Of a DNA stretch of 64,000 nt, positions 8,362 to 16,088 are shown one piece after another. Numbering within the stretch: the stretch's first letter is position 1; every line of letters starts with the position of its first letter. The notes under the pieces were generated by a model. It was given only the letters and a program-made list of their open reading frames with translations, was not told the origin of the DNA and did no database searches. This DNA is from Archangium violaceum. GTDB lineage: Bacteria; Myxococcota; Myxococcia; Myxococcales; Myxococcaceae. Position numbers and translations under genes: made by a program. Location: the NCBI RefSeq assembly GCF_016859125.1, contig NZ_CP069338.1:7937501-8001500 (forward strand), in the 5' to 3' direction.

Positions 8362-9578
8362 AGGGCCTCGAGCACCCCGAGTCGGCGCTTGCTGTCGGCC
8401 ACGTAGGGGTTGTTCTTGTCCCAGGCATAGCCCGCGAGGATCGCGGAGAGCATCCGGCGGACCTCCGGGGACGGGTTCGGGTGGAAGATGATCTGCTGGA
8501 AGCCTCCGGCATACCAGGACTCGACGAAGGTGCGGAACGTATCCACGCCGGCCTTGAGCGGTACGGCGTAGTCGCGCTCCCAGTCCACCGACTCGCCAGC
8601 GAAGGTGCGAGCGAGGCAGTCCGAGGCCAGGCTCGCCGACTTGAAGGCGATGGTCACGCCCGAGGAGAACACCGGATCCAGGAACTCGCCCGCGTTCCCC
8701 AGCAGCGCGAAGTTCCTGCCCCACAGCGACTTCACGTTGGCGGCGTAGCCGATGAGCGACCGCGCCGGCGTGTCCCAGACCGCGTCCTTCAAGAGGGCGG
8801 AGAGCGAGGGTTCCTCCGCGACGATCGTCTTGAGGCGCTCGGTGTCCGTTCCCTGGTACTGCTCGAGGAACTCGCGCTTCGCCACCACGCCCAGGGAGCA
8901 GCGGCCGTTGGAGAAGGGGATGGTCCAGTACCACACGTGCACGTGCTCGGGATGCACGGTGATCCGGATCTTGTTCCGGTCGAAGCCGCCCGGAGCGACC
9001 CGGTCCTCGACGTGGGTGAAGAGGGCGCCACGCACCGGGAAGTTGGAGGGCGTCTCCAGCTTCAGGAGCTTCGGAAGGACCCGGCCGAAGCCGCTGGCAT
9101 CCAGGAGGAAGCGGGCCTGGACACAGTACGTCTCGCCCTCGGGCGAGCGGGCGGTCACCTGGGGCTGCTCCCCGTCGACGTCGACCGACAGGACCTCGTG
9201 GCGGTAGCGCACGGTGGCACCCATCCGCTCGGCGGCCTTCGCCAGCACCTCATCGAAGTGGGCGCGCTGCACCTGGTATGTGGTGCCCCAACCCGGGGAG
9301 GACTTCTCCCGGAAGTCGAAGTCCGTGAACTTGCCGCCCCGCACGAAGGCCGCGCCGTTCTTGTACTGGAAGCCCGCCTCGACGACGTCGCGCATCATCC
9401 CCGCCGCCTCGATGTACTCCATGCTCTGCGGCAGCAGGCTCTCTCCGATGGAGAAGCGAGGGAACTGCTCGCGCTCCAGCACCAGCACCTCGCGGCCCTG
9501 CTTGCGCAGCAGCCCCGCCGCCACCGAGCCCGCGGGGCCCGCGCCAATGATGAGGATCTCCGTCTTCTCGCTTCTCAC
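8349..9578 (-). CDS. FAD-dependent oxidoreductase (halogenase/geranylgeranyl reductase-like)
   Basis: The 409-residue protein opens with a Rossmann dinucleotide motif (IIGAGPAGSVAAG, Gly12-Gly17), the GESLLPQS block typical of flavin-dependent halogenase-like monooxygenases, and a second FAD motif LLGNAGEFLDPVFSSGV. The GTG start at 9578 overlaps the MMPL stop (GTGA). Enzymes of this group occur in APE and flexirubin clusters and could hydroxylate, reduce or halogenate the aryl head. The halogenase-specific WxWxIP motif appears only as WYWTIPFS, so halogenation is not excluded but not shown. Confidence 0.8.
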   Translation of the reverse strand: MRSEKTEILIIGAGPAGSVAAGLLRKQGREVLVLEREQFPRFSIGESLLPQSMEYIEAAGMMRDVVEAGFQYKNGAAFVRGGKFTDFDFREKSSPGWGTTYQVQRAHFDEVLAKAAERMGATVRYRHEVLSVDVDGEQPQVTARSPEGETYCVQARFLLDASGFGRVLPKLLKLETPSNFPVRGALFTHVEDRVAPGGFDRNKIRITVHPEHVHVWYWTIPFSNGRCSLGVVAKREFLEQYQGTDTERLKTIVAEEPSLSALLKDAVWDTPARSLIGYAANVKSLWGRNFALLGNAGEFLDPVFSSGVTIAFKSASLASDCLARTFAGESVDWERDYAVPLKAGVDTFRTFVESWYAGGFQQIIFHPNPSPEVRRMLSAILAGYAWDKNNPYVADSKRRLGVLEALCAA

Positions 9579-11869
9579 GTGATGTCCTTGCCCGGAGGCA
9601 TTCTGAAACAAGGGGTCAAAATCCAGATGGCCACCTCGCCCAGGAGCATGGCGAGGCCGAAGGTGCGCAGGGCCGGTGTGGCCGAGAGCCCCAGGAGCCC
9701 GAAGGAGAGGAGGGTGCTCACGCCGGCCAGGGCCACCGCCACCCACGCGGAGCCGTCTCCCGGGTGCTCCAACAGGAAGATGCCGTAGTCCACGCCCATT
9801 CCCAGCAGGAGCAGCAGGCCCAGCACGGTGAACAGTTGCAGCGGCTCTCCCACCCAGCCGAAGAAGGCCAGCGTGAGGAGGGTTCCCAGCGCCGAGGGGA
9901 CCCAGGCCCGCCAGGCCTCGCGCTTGAAGCGGGCGAGCAGCATCACCAGCACCGCGAGGTAGCCCGCGACGATGAGCCCGCCCATGAGCCGCCGGTAGCG
10001 GCCCATCAGCCGGGAGATCTCCTCCGTCTTGTCCACCCAGCGCACGCCCTCCAACCCGTGAGCGGCTTCGGCCAGCCGGGCGAGGACCGCCGGGCCCTCG
10101 AGGCCCCGCAGCATCAGCACGCTGTACTGCTTGCTGCCCAGCGGGCCCAGCCACTGCTGCCGGATGGCTGGCGCGGCGGGACTGGAGAGGAACCGCGCGG
10201 GGGTGAGGACGTCGTTCGCGAACCGTGCGCGCGAGGGCTCCTCTCCCGTGGCGGCGGCGACGGCGGCCACGGCCTGCTGCTCCGCGCGGGCACTCAGCTC
10301 CGCGTCCGCGCGCTGCTGCGAGGCGGGCGGCAGCCAGTCCGAGACGGCGCGGTAGCCTGTCAGGACCCCGTCCGCCACCAGCGCGTCCAGCCGCTGCTTC
10401 AGCGGCACCTCACGTTGGAGGACCTGCTCTTCGTCCCCACCCTCGACGAGGAAGAGCTGGGCCGGGCTGGGCAGGCCCAGCAGTCTTCCCAGCTCGCGCT
10501 GGTCCTCGAGCAGGTTCGCGGGTGCCCCTTGCAGCTGGCGGATGTCATCGCGCGTCTCCAACCGCCACAGCCCTCCCGCGATCACCACCAGGAGCCCCGC
10601 CATCGCCGGCCACCACCGTTTCTCGGAGGTGATGCGTGGCCAGCGCAACAGGGAGGCGGAGACACGCTCGGCGAACGCGGTCACCGGCAGGTCGCCGAGA
10701 TCGAACGTGGGGAACCAGCAGAGCACGGTGAGGAACGCGCCCACCAGACCCGCGGCGGCGAACACCGCCATCTGGCGAAGGCCTGGAAAGGGTGCCAGTC
10801 CCAGCGCCAGGTAGGCCACCACGCTGGTGAGGAGCGCCAGGAGCATGCCGGGCAGGAGGAAGCGCATCACCCGGCCGCGCTCGGCGGCGGGCTTGCCCTG
10901 GCGGGCGGCGAAGTAGTGGAAGCCGTAGTCCTCCGCGACACCGACGAGGCTCGCGCCGAACACCAGGGTGAGGAGGTGGACCCGGTCGAAGAGCAGGGCG
11001 GTGACGCTCAGCGCCACGGCGCAGCCGATCATCAGGGACACCCCCACCAGCACGATGGGGCGCAACGAGCGGAAGGTGAGCCAGACCAGCAGCAGCACGG
11101 CCACGAGGGAGCCGAGGCCGATGGTGGAGATCTCCCTGCTGGCCTGCGAGGCGGCGGCCTCCGCGTACAGCGGCACCCCCGCGGCCACCAACCGGCCCCC
11201 GGGAATGGCGGCCACCGCGGCCCGGGCGCGCTCCACGGCGGCCGTGACCTTCGCGTCGTCACCCAGGGCGAACGCCGACACCTGGCTCTGCCAGGTCAGC
11301 AGCACCCACTCGCGGCCCTCGCCGGAGAGCCAGAGCCGTCCGTCACGCGGCCTCGCCTCGTTCTCGGCGGCGCGGGCCGCCCACCAGTCGGGCCACAGGC
11401 CCAGCGGATCGTCGCTCCAGTCGGTCAGCCTGGGGCCCGCGGGCTGGTACAGCTTCATCAGCGCCGTGCCGCCCAGCTCCTCCGACGTCGCGCGGGCCAG
11501 CCACGCGCGCTGGGCCGGTGTCAGCAACCGGTCCCGGTACGGGCGGTAGAACTCCACCGCGGCGTCCAGGGCGGTGGCGTCCACGCGGGCGGGCTCCAGC
11601 GGAGCGCCGGCTTTGGAGAGCGCCTCCGTGGCGGCCTCCGCCGCGCGCTGGGCGGATTCCCAATCCGGAGCGCCCACCAGCAGCACCAATTGCCGGCCCG
11701 ACTCATCCGCGAGCTTCCGGGTGGCGGCGCCCACTTCGGGTGCCTGCTCATCCTCGGGTAGCAGCGCCAGGATGTCGGTCTCCAGCCGCGCCGAGCGCCA
11801 GAACCGGACCTGGTGTACGCCCACGGCGAGTACGAGCAGGGCCCAGACGATGGCCAGCCTATTTCCCAA
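9575..11869 (-). CDS. MMPL/RND-type exporter of the aryl polyene operon
   Basis: About 764 residues with the layout of hydrophobe exporters: one N-terminal membrane helix (RLAIVWALLVLAVGV), a large periplasmic domain, five clustered helices, a second periplasmic domain and another five helices near the C-terminus (LQLFTVLGLLLLLGMGVDYG). The motifs GVAEDYGFHYF and GMGVDYGIFLLEH place charged residues in membrane helices, as in proton-driven MMPL proteins. The start is uncertain: a TTG at 11869, overlapping the LolA stop, fits best; the ATG at 12010 lies inside the neighbouring gene. It probably moves the finished APE lipid across the inner membrane. Confidence 0.82.
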   Translation of the reverse strand: MGNRLAIVWALLVLAVGVHQVRFWRSARLETDILALLPEDEQAPEVGAATRKLADESGRQLVLLVGAPDWESAQRAAEAATEALSKAGAPLEPARVDATALDAAVEFYRPYRDRLLTPAQRAWLARATSEELGGTALMKLYQPAGPRLTDWSDDPLGLWPDWWAARAAENEARPRDGRLWLSGEGREWVLLTWQSQVSAFALGDDAKVTAAVERARAAVAAIPGGRLVAAGVPLYAEAAASQASREISTIGLGSLVAVLLLVWLTFRSLRPIVLVGVSLMIGCAVALSVTALLFDRVHLLTLVFGASLVGVAEDYGFHYFAARQGKPAAERGRVMRFLLPGMLLALLTSVVAYLALGLAPFPGLRQMAVFAAAGLVGAFLTVLCWFPTFDLGDLPVTAFAERVSASLLRWPRITSEKRWWPAMAGLLVVIAGGLWRLETRDDIRQLQGAPANLLEDQRELGRLLGLPSPAQLFLVEGGDEEQVLQREVPLKQRLDALVADGVLTGYRAVSDWLPPASQQRADAELSARAEQQAVAAVAAATGEEPSRARFANDVLTPARFLSSPAAPAIRQQWLGPLGSKQYSVLMLRGLEGPAVLARLAEAAHGLEGVRWVDKTEEISRLMGRYRRLMGGLIVAGYLAVLVMLLARFKREAWRAWVPSALGTLLTLAFFGWVGEPLQLFTVLGLLLLLGMGVDYGIFLLEHPGDGSAWVAVALAGVSTLLSFGLLGLSATPALRTFGLAMLLGEVAIWILTPCFRMPPGKDIT

Positions 11870-12467
11870 GGCGCTCCGTCTCCGTGGCACTGGGCGGGGG
11901 AGTTTGCGCCAGCTGCGTGAACTGGATGAGGCTCGAGTCCCCGCTGGTCTCCTCCAGTTGCACCTGCCGCACGAACCGGTCGCCTTCCAGGCGGATGCCG
12001 CGGAAGACACGTGCGAGTCCCTCGTCCGTCGGCGTGAGCGTCAGCCGCCAGCCGTCCGCGCCCACCAGCTCGCCCTCGATCCGGAAGCGCGTGGAGAGCG
12101 AGCCCACATCCCCGGAGAGGAGCGCGAAGAGGAACTCGTTCATGGCGGCCAGCGCCGGCTCGCGGCTCGCGTCCAGGTGGTAGGCGGCGCCGCCCGTCTT
12201 CTGCTCCGCGCTCAGCGACTTGCGGGTCAACGTCAGGGTCGAGGCGAAGGGCGCGCGGGTATCCCAGAGCAGTCCCTTCCCCCTCGACAGGAGGAACTCG
12301 CCACGGGAGAGCAGCGGCTTCTTGAAGCCGGCCACCGTCTTCTTCTGTTCGAACTGCCCCCGGAGGATCGAAGGGTCCGCCAGGCGCGAGCGGACGCCCG
12401 TCAGCAGCTCGGAGGCGCTGGCGGTGGTGCACAGCAGCACGCAGGCGAGGGCGAGCAGGCGCTTCAT
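11859..12467 (-). CDS. LolA-like outer-membrane lipid/lipoprotein carrier
   Basis: The 202-residue secreted protein (signal peptide MKRLLALACVLLCTTASA) has the LolA-type start of the mature part: RGQFEQKKTVAGFKKPLLSRG followed by a strand pair ending in GLLWDTRAPF. LolA-fold proteins carry lipidated cargo through the periplasm; dedicated copies are encoded in APE clusters next to MMPL exporters, exactly as here. The ATG at 12467 overlaps the thioesterase stop (ATGA). It is unlikely to be the housekeeping LolA because it is embedded in the operon. Confidence 0.82.
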   Translation of the reverse strand: MKRLLALACVLLCTTASASELLTGVRSRLADPSILRGQFEQKKTVAGFKKPLLSRGEFLLSRGKGLLWDTRAPFASTLTLTRKSLSAEQKTGGAAYHLDASREPALAAMNEFLFALLSGDVGSLSTRFRIEGELVGADGWRLTLTPTDEGLARVFRGIRLEGDRFVRQVQLEETSGDSSLIQFTQLAQTPPPSATETERLGK

Positions 12468-12883
12468 CCGGGCATCACCCCCAGCCGCTCCCACAGCACG
12501 CGGGGGCAGACGAACTGCATCTCCCGGGTTTCCACCGAGACGGCGACCTGGATGGTGTGGGCCTGGTTCACCTTGTGGCCGGTGTCCGCGTCACGGATGA
12601 GGTAGTCGATCCTCAGGCGGTTCTCCCATTCGGTGATTTCGGCGCGGATCCGCAGCTTCTGCCCGTAGAGCGCGGGCCGCACGTACTTCAGCCGCATGTC
12701 CACGATGGGCCACACGAAGCCCGACGCCTTCATCTGCGGGTAGTCATAGTCGAACTTAGACAGCAGCGCGCAGCGGGCCAGCTCGAGGTATTTCGCGTAG
12801 TTGCCGTGCCAGACGATGTCCATCGGGTCGAGGTCATGGAAGGCGGGGGACAGCTCGATCTCATGGCTGAGATCAGGCTTCAT
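12464..12883 (-). CDS. apeK: 4HBT-family acyl thioesterase (ApeK type)
   Basis: The 139-residue hotdog protein contains the 4-hydroxybenzoyl-CoA thioesterase signature FHDLDPMDIVWHGNYAKYLELAR, with the acidic residue and WHGNY motif intact. Start 12883 is preceded by GGAGG five bases upstream, deciding it over the longer frame. In APE systems a thioesterase of this class acts on the ACP-bound polyene, either releasing product or editing. It overlaps the ammonia-lyase stop by 11 nt. Confidence 0.82.
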   Translation of the reverse strand: MKPDLSHEIELSPAFHDLDPMDIVWHGNYAKYLELARCALLSKFDYDYPQMKASGFVWPIVDMRLKYVRPALYGQKLRIRAEITEWENRLRIDYLIRDADTGHKVNQAHTIQVAVSVETREMQFVCPRVLWERLGVMPG

Positions 12884-14435
12884 AGAGCCTCCACTCGCGG
12901 GCACGGATCGCCGTCAGGAGCCCCTGGAGCTCACGATCCAGGGCTCGGTCCTCCTCCACCAGGGGGATACGCTTCTCCAGGTCCGCCTGCATGGCCGAGA
13001 GCGCGGGGCCGAGGCTCAGCTCGCCGTCCACGCGCTGGCGCAGCGCCACGCCCTGCCTGGTGGCGATGAGCATGGCGGCCACCACCTGCTCGGAGAGCTC
13101 CAGCACGCGCAGGCAGTCTCGCGCGGCGATGGTGCCCATGCTCACCTTGTCCTGGTTGTGGCACTCGGTGGAGCGGGAGAAGATGGAGGCCGGCAGGGTC
13201 TGCTTGAGGGCCTCGGCGGTCCAGGCGGAGACGCTGATCTGCACCGCCTTGAGGCCATGGTTGATCGCCGCGCGCTCCCCGGTGGCACCGGAGAGGTTGG
13301 GCGGCAGCCCGTGGTTGAAGCGGGAGTCGACCAGCAGCGCGAGCTGGCGGTCGAGCAGGTCGGCCACGTTGGCCACGGCGCTCTTCAGGCCGTCCATGGC
13401 GAAGGCGATGTGCCCGCCGTAGAAGTGGCCACCGTGGAGCACGCGCTCCCCATCCGGATCGATGATGGGGTTGTCGTTGGCGCTGTTCAGCTCGTTCTCG
13501 ATCTGCGTGCGGAAGAAGGGCAGCGCGTCCTCCAGGACGCCAATCACGTGCGGCGCGCAGCGCAGCGAGTAGCGGTCCTGCAGCCGCTTCTCGTTGCGGC
13601 TGGGCCGGTCCGCGGTGAGATCCACGCGCAGGCGGGCCGCCACGCGCTGGGGGCCCGCGTGAGGCTTCACCGCGAACAGCGCCTCGTCGAAGTGGTGGGT
13701 GTTGCCGGCGCTGGCCAGCACGTTGAAGGCGGTGATGCGCGTGGCCAGTTGGCACAGGTACTCGGCGCGCTCCCACGCCAGACAGGCCAGGGCGGTCATC
13801 ACTGCCGTGCCGTTCATGATGGCCAGCCCCTCCTTGGGGCGCAGCCGCAGGGGCTTGATGCCGAGCTGGGCCAGGACCTCCGCCGCCGGCCGCCGGGCCC
13901 CGCGGTACCAGACCTCGCGTTCGCCGCAGAGCACCGCCGCCACGTAGGAGAGCGGGGTGAGGTCCCCACTGGCACCCACCGAGCCCTCGGCCGGAATCAG
14001 CGGCAGGATGTCGTGCCTGAGCAGCAGCTCGAGCTGCCTCAGTAGTGCCATGCCCACGCCGGAGACGCCCTGGGCGAGCGAGGCCAGCCGCGTCGCCAGC
14101 ACGGCGCGCGTCTCCTCGGGCGTGAGGATCCGGCCCGCCCCGCAGCCGTGGTACGTGTAGAGGTGATGCGGCAGCTCCGGCACGAGCCTGGGCGGAATCG
14201 TGACGGTGCACGAGTCACCGTAGCCGGTGGTCACGCCGTAGATGACCCCGTCCTCGGTCAGCAGCCGGTCGAGGAACTCCGCGCCCCGGGAGATCCGGCG
14301 CAGGAACTCAGGGGAGGTACTCAGCTCGGCACTGCATTCACGCCGCGAGAGCGCACACACGTCCTCGAGGGTGAGCCGGCTTCCATCGAAGTACACCGAG
14401 CGCTCAGGCTGGAGGCTTTGCAGAGACGGAGACAT
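12873..14435 (-). CDS. MIO-type aromatic amino-acid ammonia-lyase (probable tyrosine ammonia-lyase)
   Basis: The 520-residue protein has the Ala155-Ser156-Gly157 triad (GSVGASGDLTPLSY) that cyclises to the MIO cofactor, plus the YGVTTGYGD and SANDNP-type active-site segments. It therefore removes ammonia from histidine, phenylalanine or tyrosine. The inner selectivity loop reads His90-His91-Leu92, like the tyrosine-selective Rhodobacter enzyme, rather than the SH pair usual in histidine ammonia-lyases. Within this operon it most likely makes 4-coumarate as the aryl starter, as in flexirubin pathways. No histidine-utilisation genes are nearby. It overlaps the acyltransferase gene by 32 nt. Confidence 0.85.
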   Translation of the reverse strand: MSPSLQSLQPERSVYFDGSRLTLEDVCALSRRECSAELSTSPEFLRRISRGAEFLDRLLTEDGVIYGVTTGYGDSCTVTIPPRLVPELPHHLYTYHGCGAGRILTPEETRAVLATRLASLAQGVSGVGMALLRQLELLLRHDILPLIPAEGSVGASGDLTPLSYVAAVLCGEREVWYRGARRPAAEVLAQLGIKPLRLRPKEGLAIMNGTAVMTALACLAWERAEYLCQLATRITAFNVLASAGNTHHFDEALFAVKPHAGPQRVAARLRVDLTADRPSRNEKRLQDRYSLRCAPHVIGVLEDALPFFRTQIENELNSANDNPIIDPDGERVLHGGHFYGGHIAFAMDGLKSAVANVADLLDRQLALLVDSRFNHGLPPNLSGATGERAAINHGLKAVQISVSAWTAEALKQTLPASIFSRSTECHNQDKVSMGTIAARDCLRVLELSEQVVAAMLIATRQGVALRQRVDGELSLGPALSAMQADLEKRIPLVEEDRALDRELQGLLTAIRAREWRLYEA

Positions 14436-15354
14436 GGGCTTGGTCCCAGAAGGGGAAGAAGTTGAACCAATCGAAGGGCGAGCGCTTCAGCAGCGCGGTC
14501 AGCCGCTCGGCATAGTGCTGGGCGTAGCCGCTCAGCGCCGCCTCGCGCCTGCCGCGAGGAAGCTCGACGCGCTCGGCCAGACACTCGAAGCGGATGGTGT
14601 AGCCGGGGCCCTCGTGGATGCAGCCCAGCAGATAGAGCGGGCACTTCAACAGGGCCGCCAGCACGTAGGGGCCCACGGGAAAGGGGGCGGGGTGGTCGAG
14701 GAACCCGACGCTCACCGTCTGGTTGGAATTCACCGGGACCCGGTCTCCCGCGATGACCACGAACTCGCCTGTGGCCACGCGCTCGTTCAACGCGACGGCG
14801 GTGGCCGGGCCCAGCTCGCTGACCTCCATCAGGCGCAGGTCGCTGTCCGGGTTGAGCCGCTTGAGCAGGCGGTTGAACTGCTCGGCGTGCCGGGTGTGCA
14901 CCAGCAGGTTGAGCTTCACTTCACCACGCCGTTCGGCCATGGCGCGGCACAGCTCGAGACAGCCCATGTGGGCGGTGATGATGACGCCACCCTTGCCAGC
15001 CTTGGCCGCCTCGTAGAAGGACTCGCGTCCCTCGGTGCGCACCTGCTCGAAGCGGTAGCGGCCACTGACGGCCAGGAGCTTGTCGAGCATCGTCTCGGCG
15101 AAGAGCGCGACGTGGCGCAGGCTGTCCCGCCAGCCGGGCCGCCTGCCGAGCGCCCCGGTGGTGGCCTCCATCCTCTCCAGGTACTGCAAGGAGGCTTGGC
15201 GCACCAGTGGCCGGGCCAGCCAGTGCACCGTGACCACCGGATAGAGACAGAGGCGGAACGGCCAGCGCCCCAGCAGCCGGTGAATCCAATAGAGCAGCCA
15301 GATTCCGGCGACGAAGGTGCTCTCGCCCATCTCGGCCCAATGCCGGGTTCTCAC
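14404..15354 (-). CDS. LpxL/HtrB-like lipid acyltransferase
   Basis: The 316-residue protein resembles lysophospholipid acyltransferases of the LpxL/LpxM type. It has a hydrophobic N-terminal anchor (about 14-48), the catalytic pattern His129-x4-Glu134 in ITAHMGCLE, and an AGDRVPV block. The GTG start at 15354 overlaps the glycosyltransferase stop (GTGA). APE clusters encode such enzymes to attach the aryl polyene acyl chain to a lipid or sugar-lipid carrier. The second acyltransferase of the operon (18858-19637) belongs to the different PlsC type. Confidence 0.83.
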   Translation of the reverse strand: MRTRHWAEMGESTFVAGIWLLYWIHRLLGRWPFRLCLYPVVTVHWLARPLVRQASLQYLERMEATTGALGRRPGWRDSLRHVALFAETMLDKLLAVSGRYRFEQVRTEGRESFYEAAKAGKGGVIITAHMGCLELCRAMAERRGEVKLNLLVHTRHAEQFNRLLKRLNPDSDLRLMEVSELGPATAVALNERVATGEFVVIAGDRVPVNSNQTVSVGFLDHPAPFPVGPYVLAALLKCPLYLLGCIHEGPGYTIRFECLAERVELPRGRREAALSGYAQHYAERLTALLKRSPFDWFNFFPFWDQAHVSVSAKPPA

Positions 15355-16088
15355 GCTGTCACCTTCCTCCACAGGAGCAGCGGCAGGCGCACCAGCATTC
15401 CGAGGAAGAGCCGGGCATGCATGCGGGAGATCCGCACGTTGTCCCAGAGGACATCGAAGTGGGAGATGCCGTCGCTCGGGTAGCGGACCGGGGTGGGGTT
15501 GTTGACGATGCCCATCCCGCGCCAGAACAGCCGCACCAGGACCTCCACGTCGAAATCCATCCGCTTGCCCAGCTTCACCGTGTCGAGGAGCTGGACGGTG
15601 GGCTCCAGCGGATAGACGCGGAAGCCGCACATGGAGTCACGGATGGTGAAGGACAGCGTGTTGATCCACACCCAGATGTGGGTGGCATAGCGGCCATAGA
15701 GGCGGCCCTTGGGCACCGAGGCGTCATAGACCGGGGTGCCGCAGATGAGCTTCTCGGGACTCTGCTCCGCCAGGTGCAGGAAGCGGGGGATGTCGGAGGT
15801 GTCGTGCTGGCCGTCGGCGTCGATCTGCAGCGCATGGCTGAAGCCCCGCTCTTTCGCCGCGCGCAGGCCGGCCATCATCGCGCCGCCCTTCCCCTGGTTC
15901 TCGGGTAGCCGGACGAGCTCGATGCCGGAGCGATCTCCCTCGGCCAGCGCGTCCAGCACCGCCGCGCAGCCCGGCTCACTCCCGTCGTCGACCAGCACGC
16001 AGGGCAGGCCCTGAGCCCGCACACCGCCCACCACCGCGCCCACCGCCTCGCCGTGGTTGTAGACCGGAATCACCGCGCAGACCTTCAT
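15351..16088 (-). CDS. Family 2 glycosyltransferase of the aryl polyene operon
   Basis: This 245-residue GT2 enzyme has the nucleotide-binding start MKVCAVIPVYNHG, LVDDGSE, and a DADGQHD metal motif. The size and the MCGFRVYP segment resemble dolichol-phosphate-mannose-synthase-like enzymes that sit in APE operons. It has no evident C-terminal membrane helices beyond a short hydrophobic tail (LFLGMLVRLPLLLW). It likely builds the sugar part of the lipid anchor. Its start overlaps the end of the ligase gene by 4 nt. Confidence 0.82.
   Translation of the reverse strand: MKVCAVIPVYNHGEAVGAVVGGVRAQGLPCVLVDDGSEPGCAAVLDALAEGDRSGIELVRLPENQGKGGAMMAGLRAAKERGFSHALQIDADGQHDTSDIPRFLHLAEQSPEKLICGTPVYDASVPKGRLYGRYATHIWVWINTLSFTIRDSMCGFRVYPLEPTVQLLDTVKLGKRMDFDVEVLVRLFWRGMGIVNNPTPVRYPSDGISHFDVLWDNVRISRMHARLFLGMLVRLPLLLWRKVTA

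Noticed and set aside
9764-11761. A 665-codon open frame on the plus strand
   Set aside because: It runs antisense to the MMPL exporter and is very rich in Gln, His and Arg; the exporter has clear membrane helices and motifs.
12873-14435. Histidine ammonia-lyase of histidine degradation
   Set aside because: No urocanase or other hut genes are nearby, the gene overlaps APE genes on both sides, and the selectivity loop is tyrosine-like.
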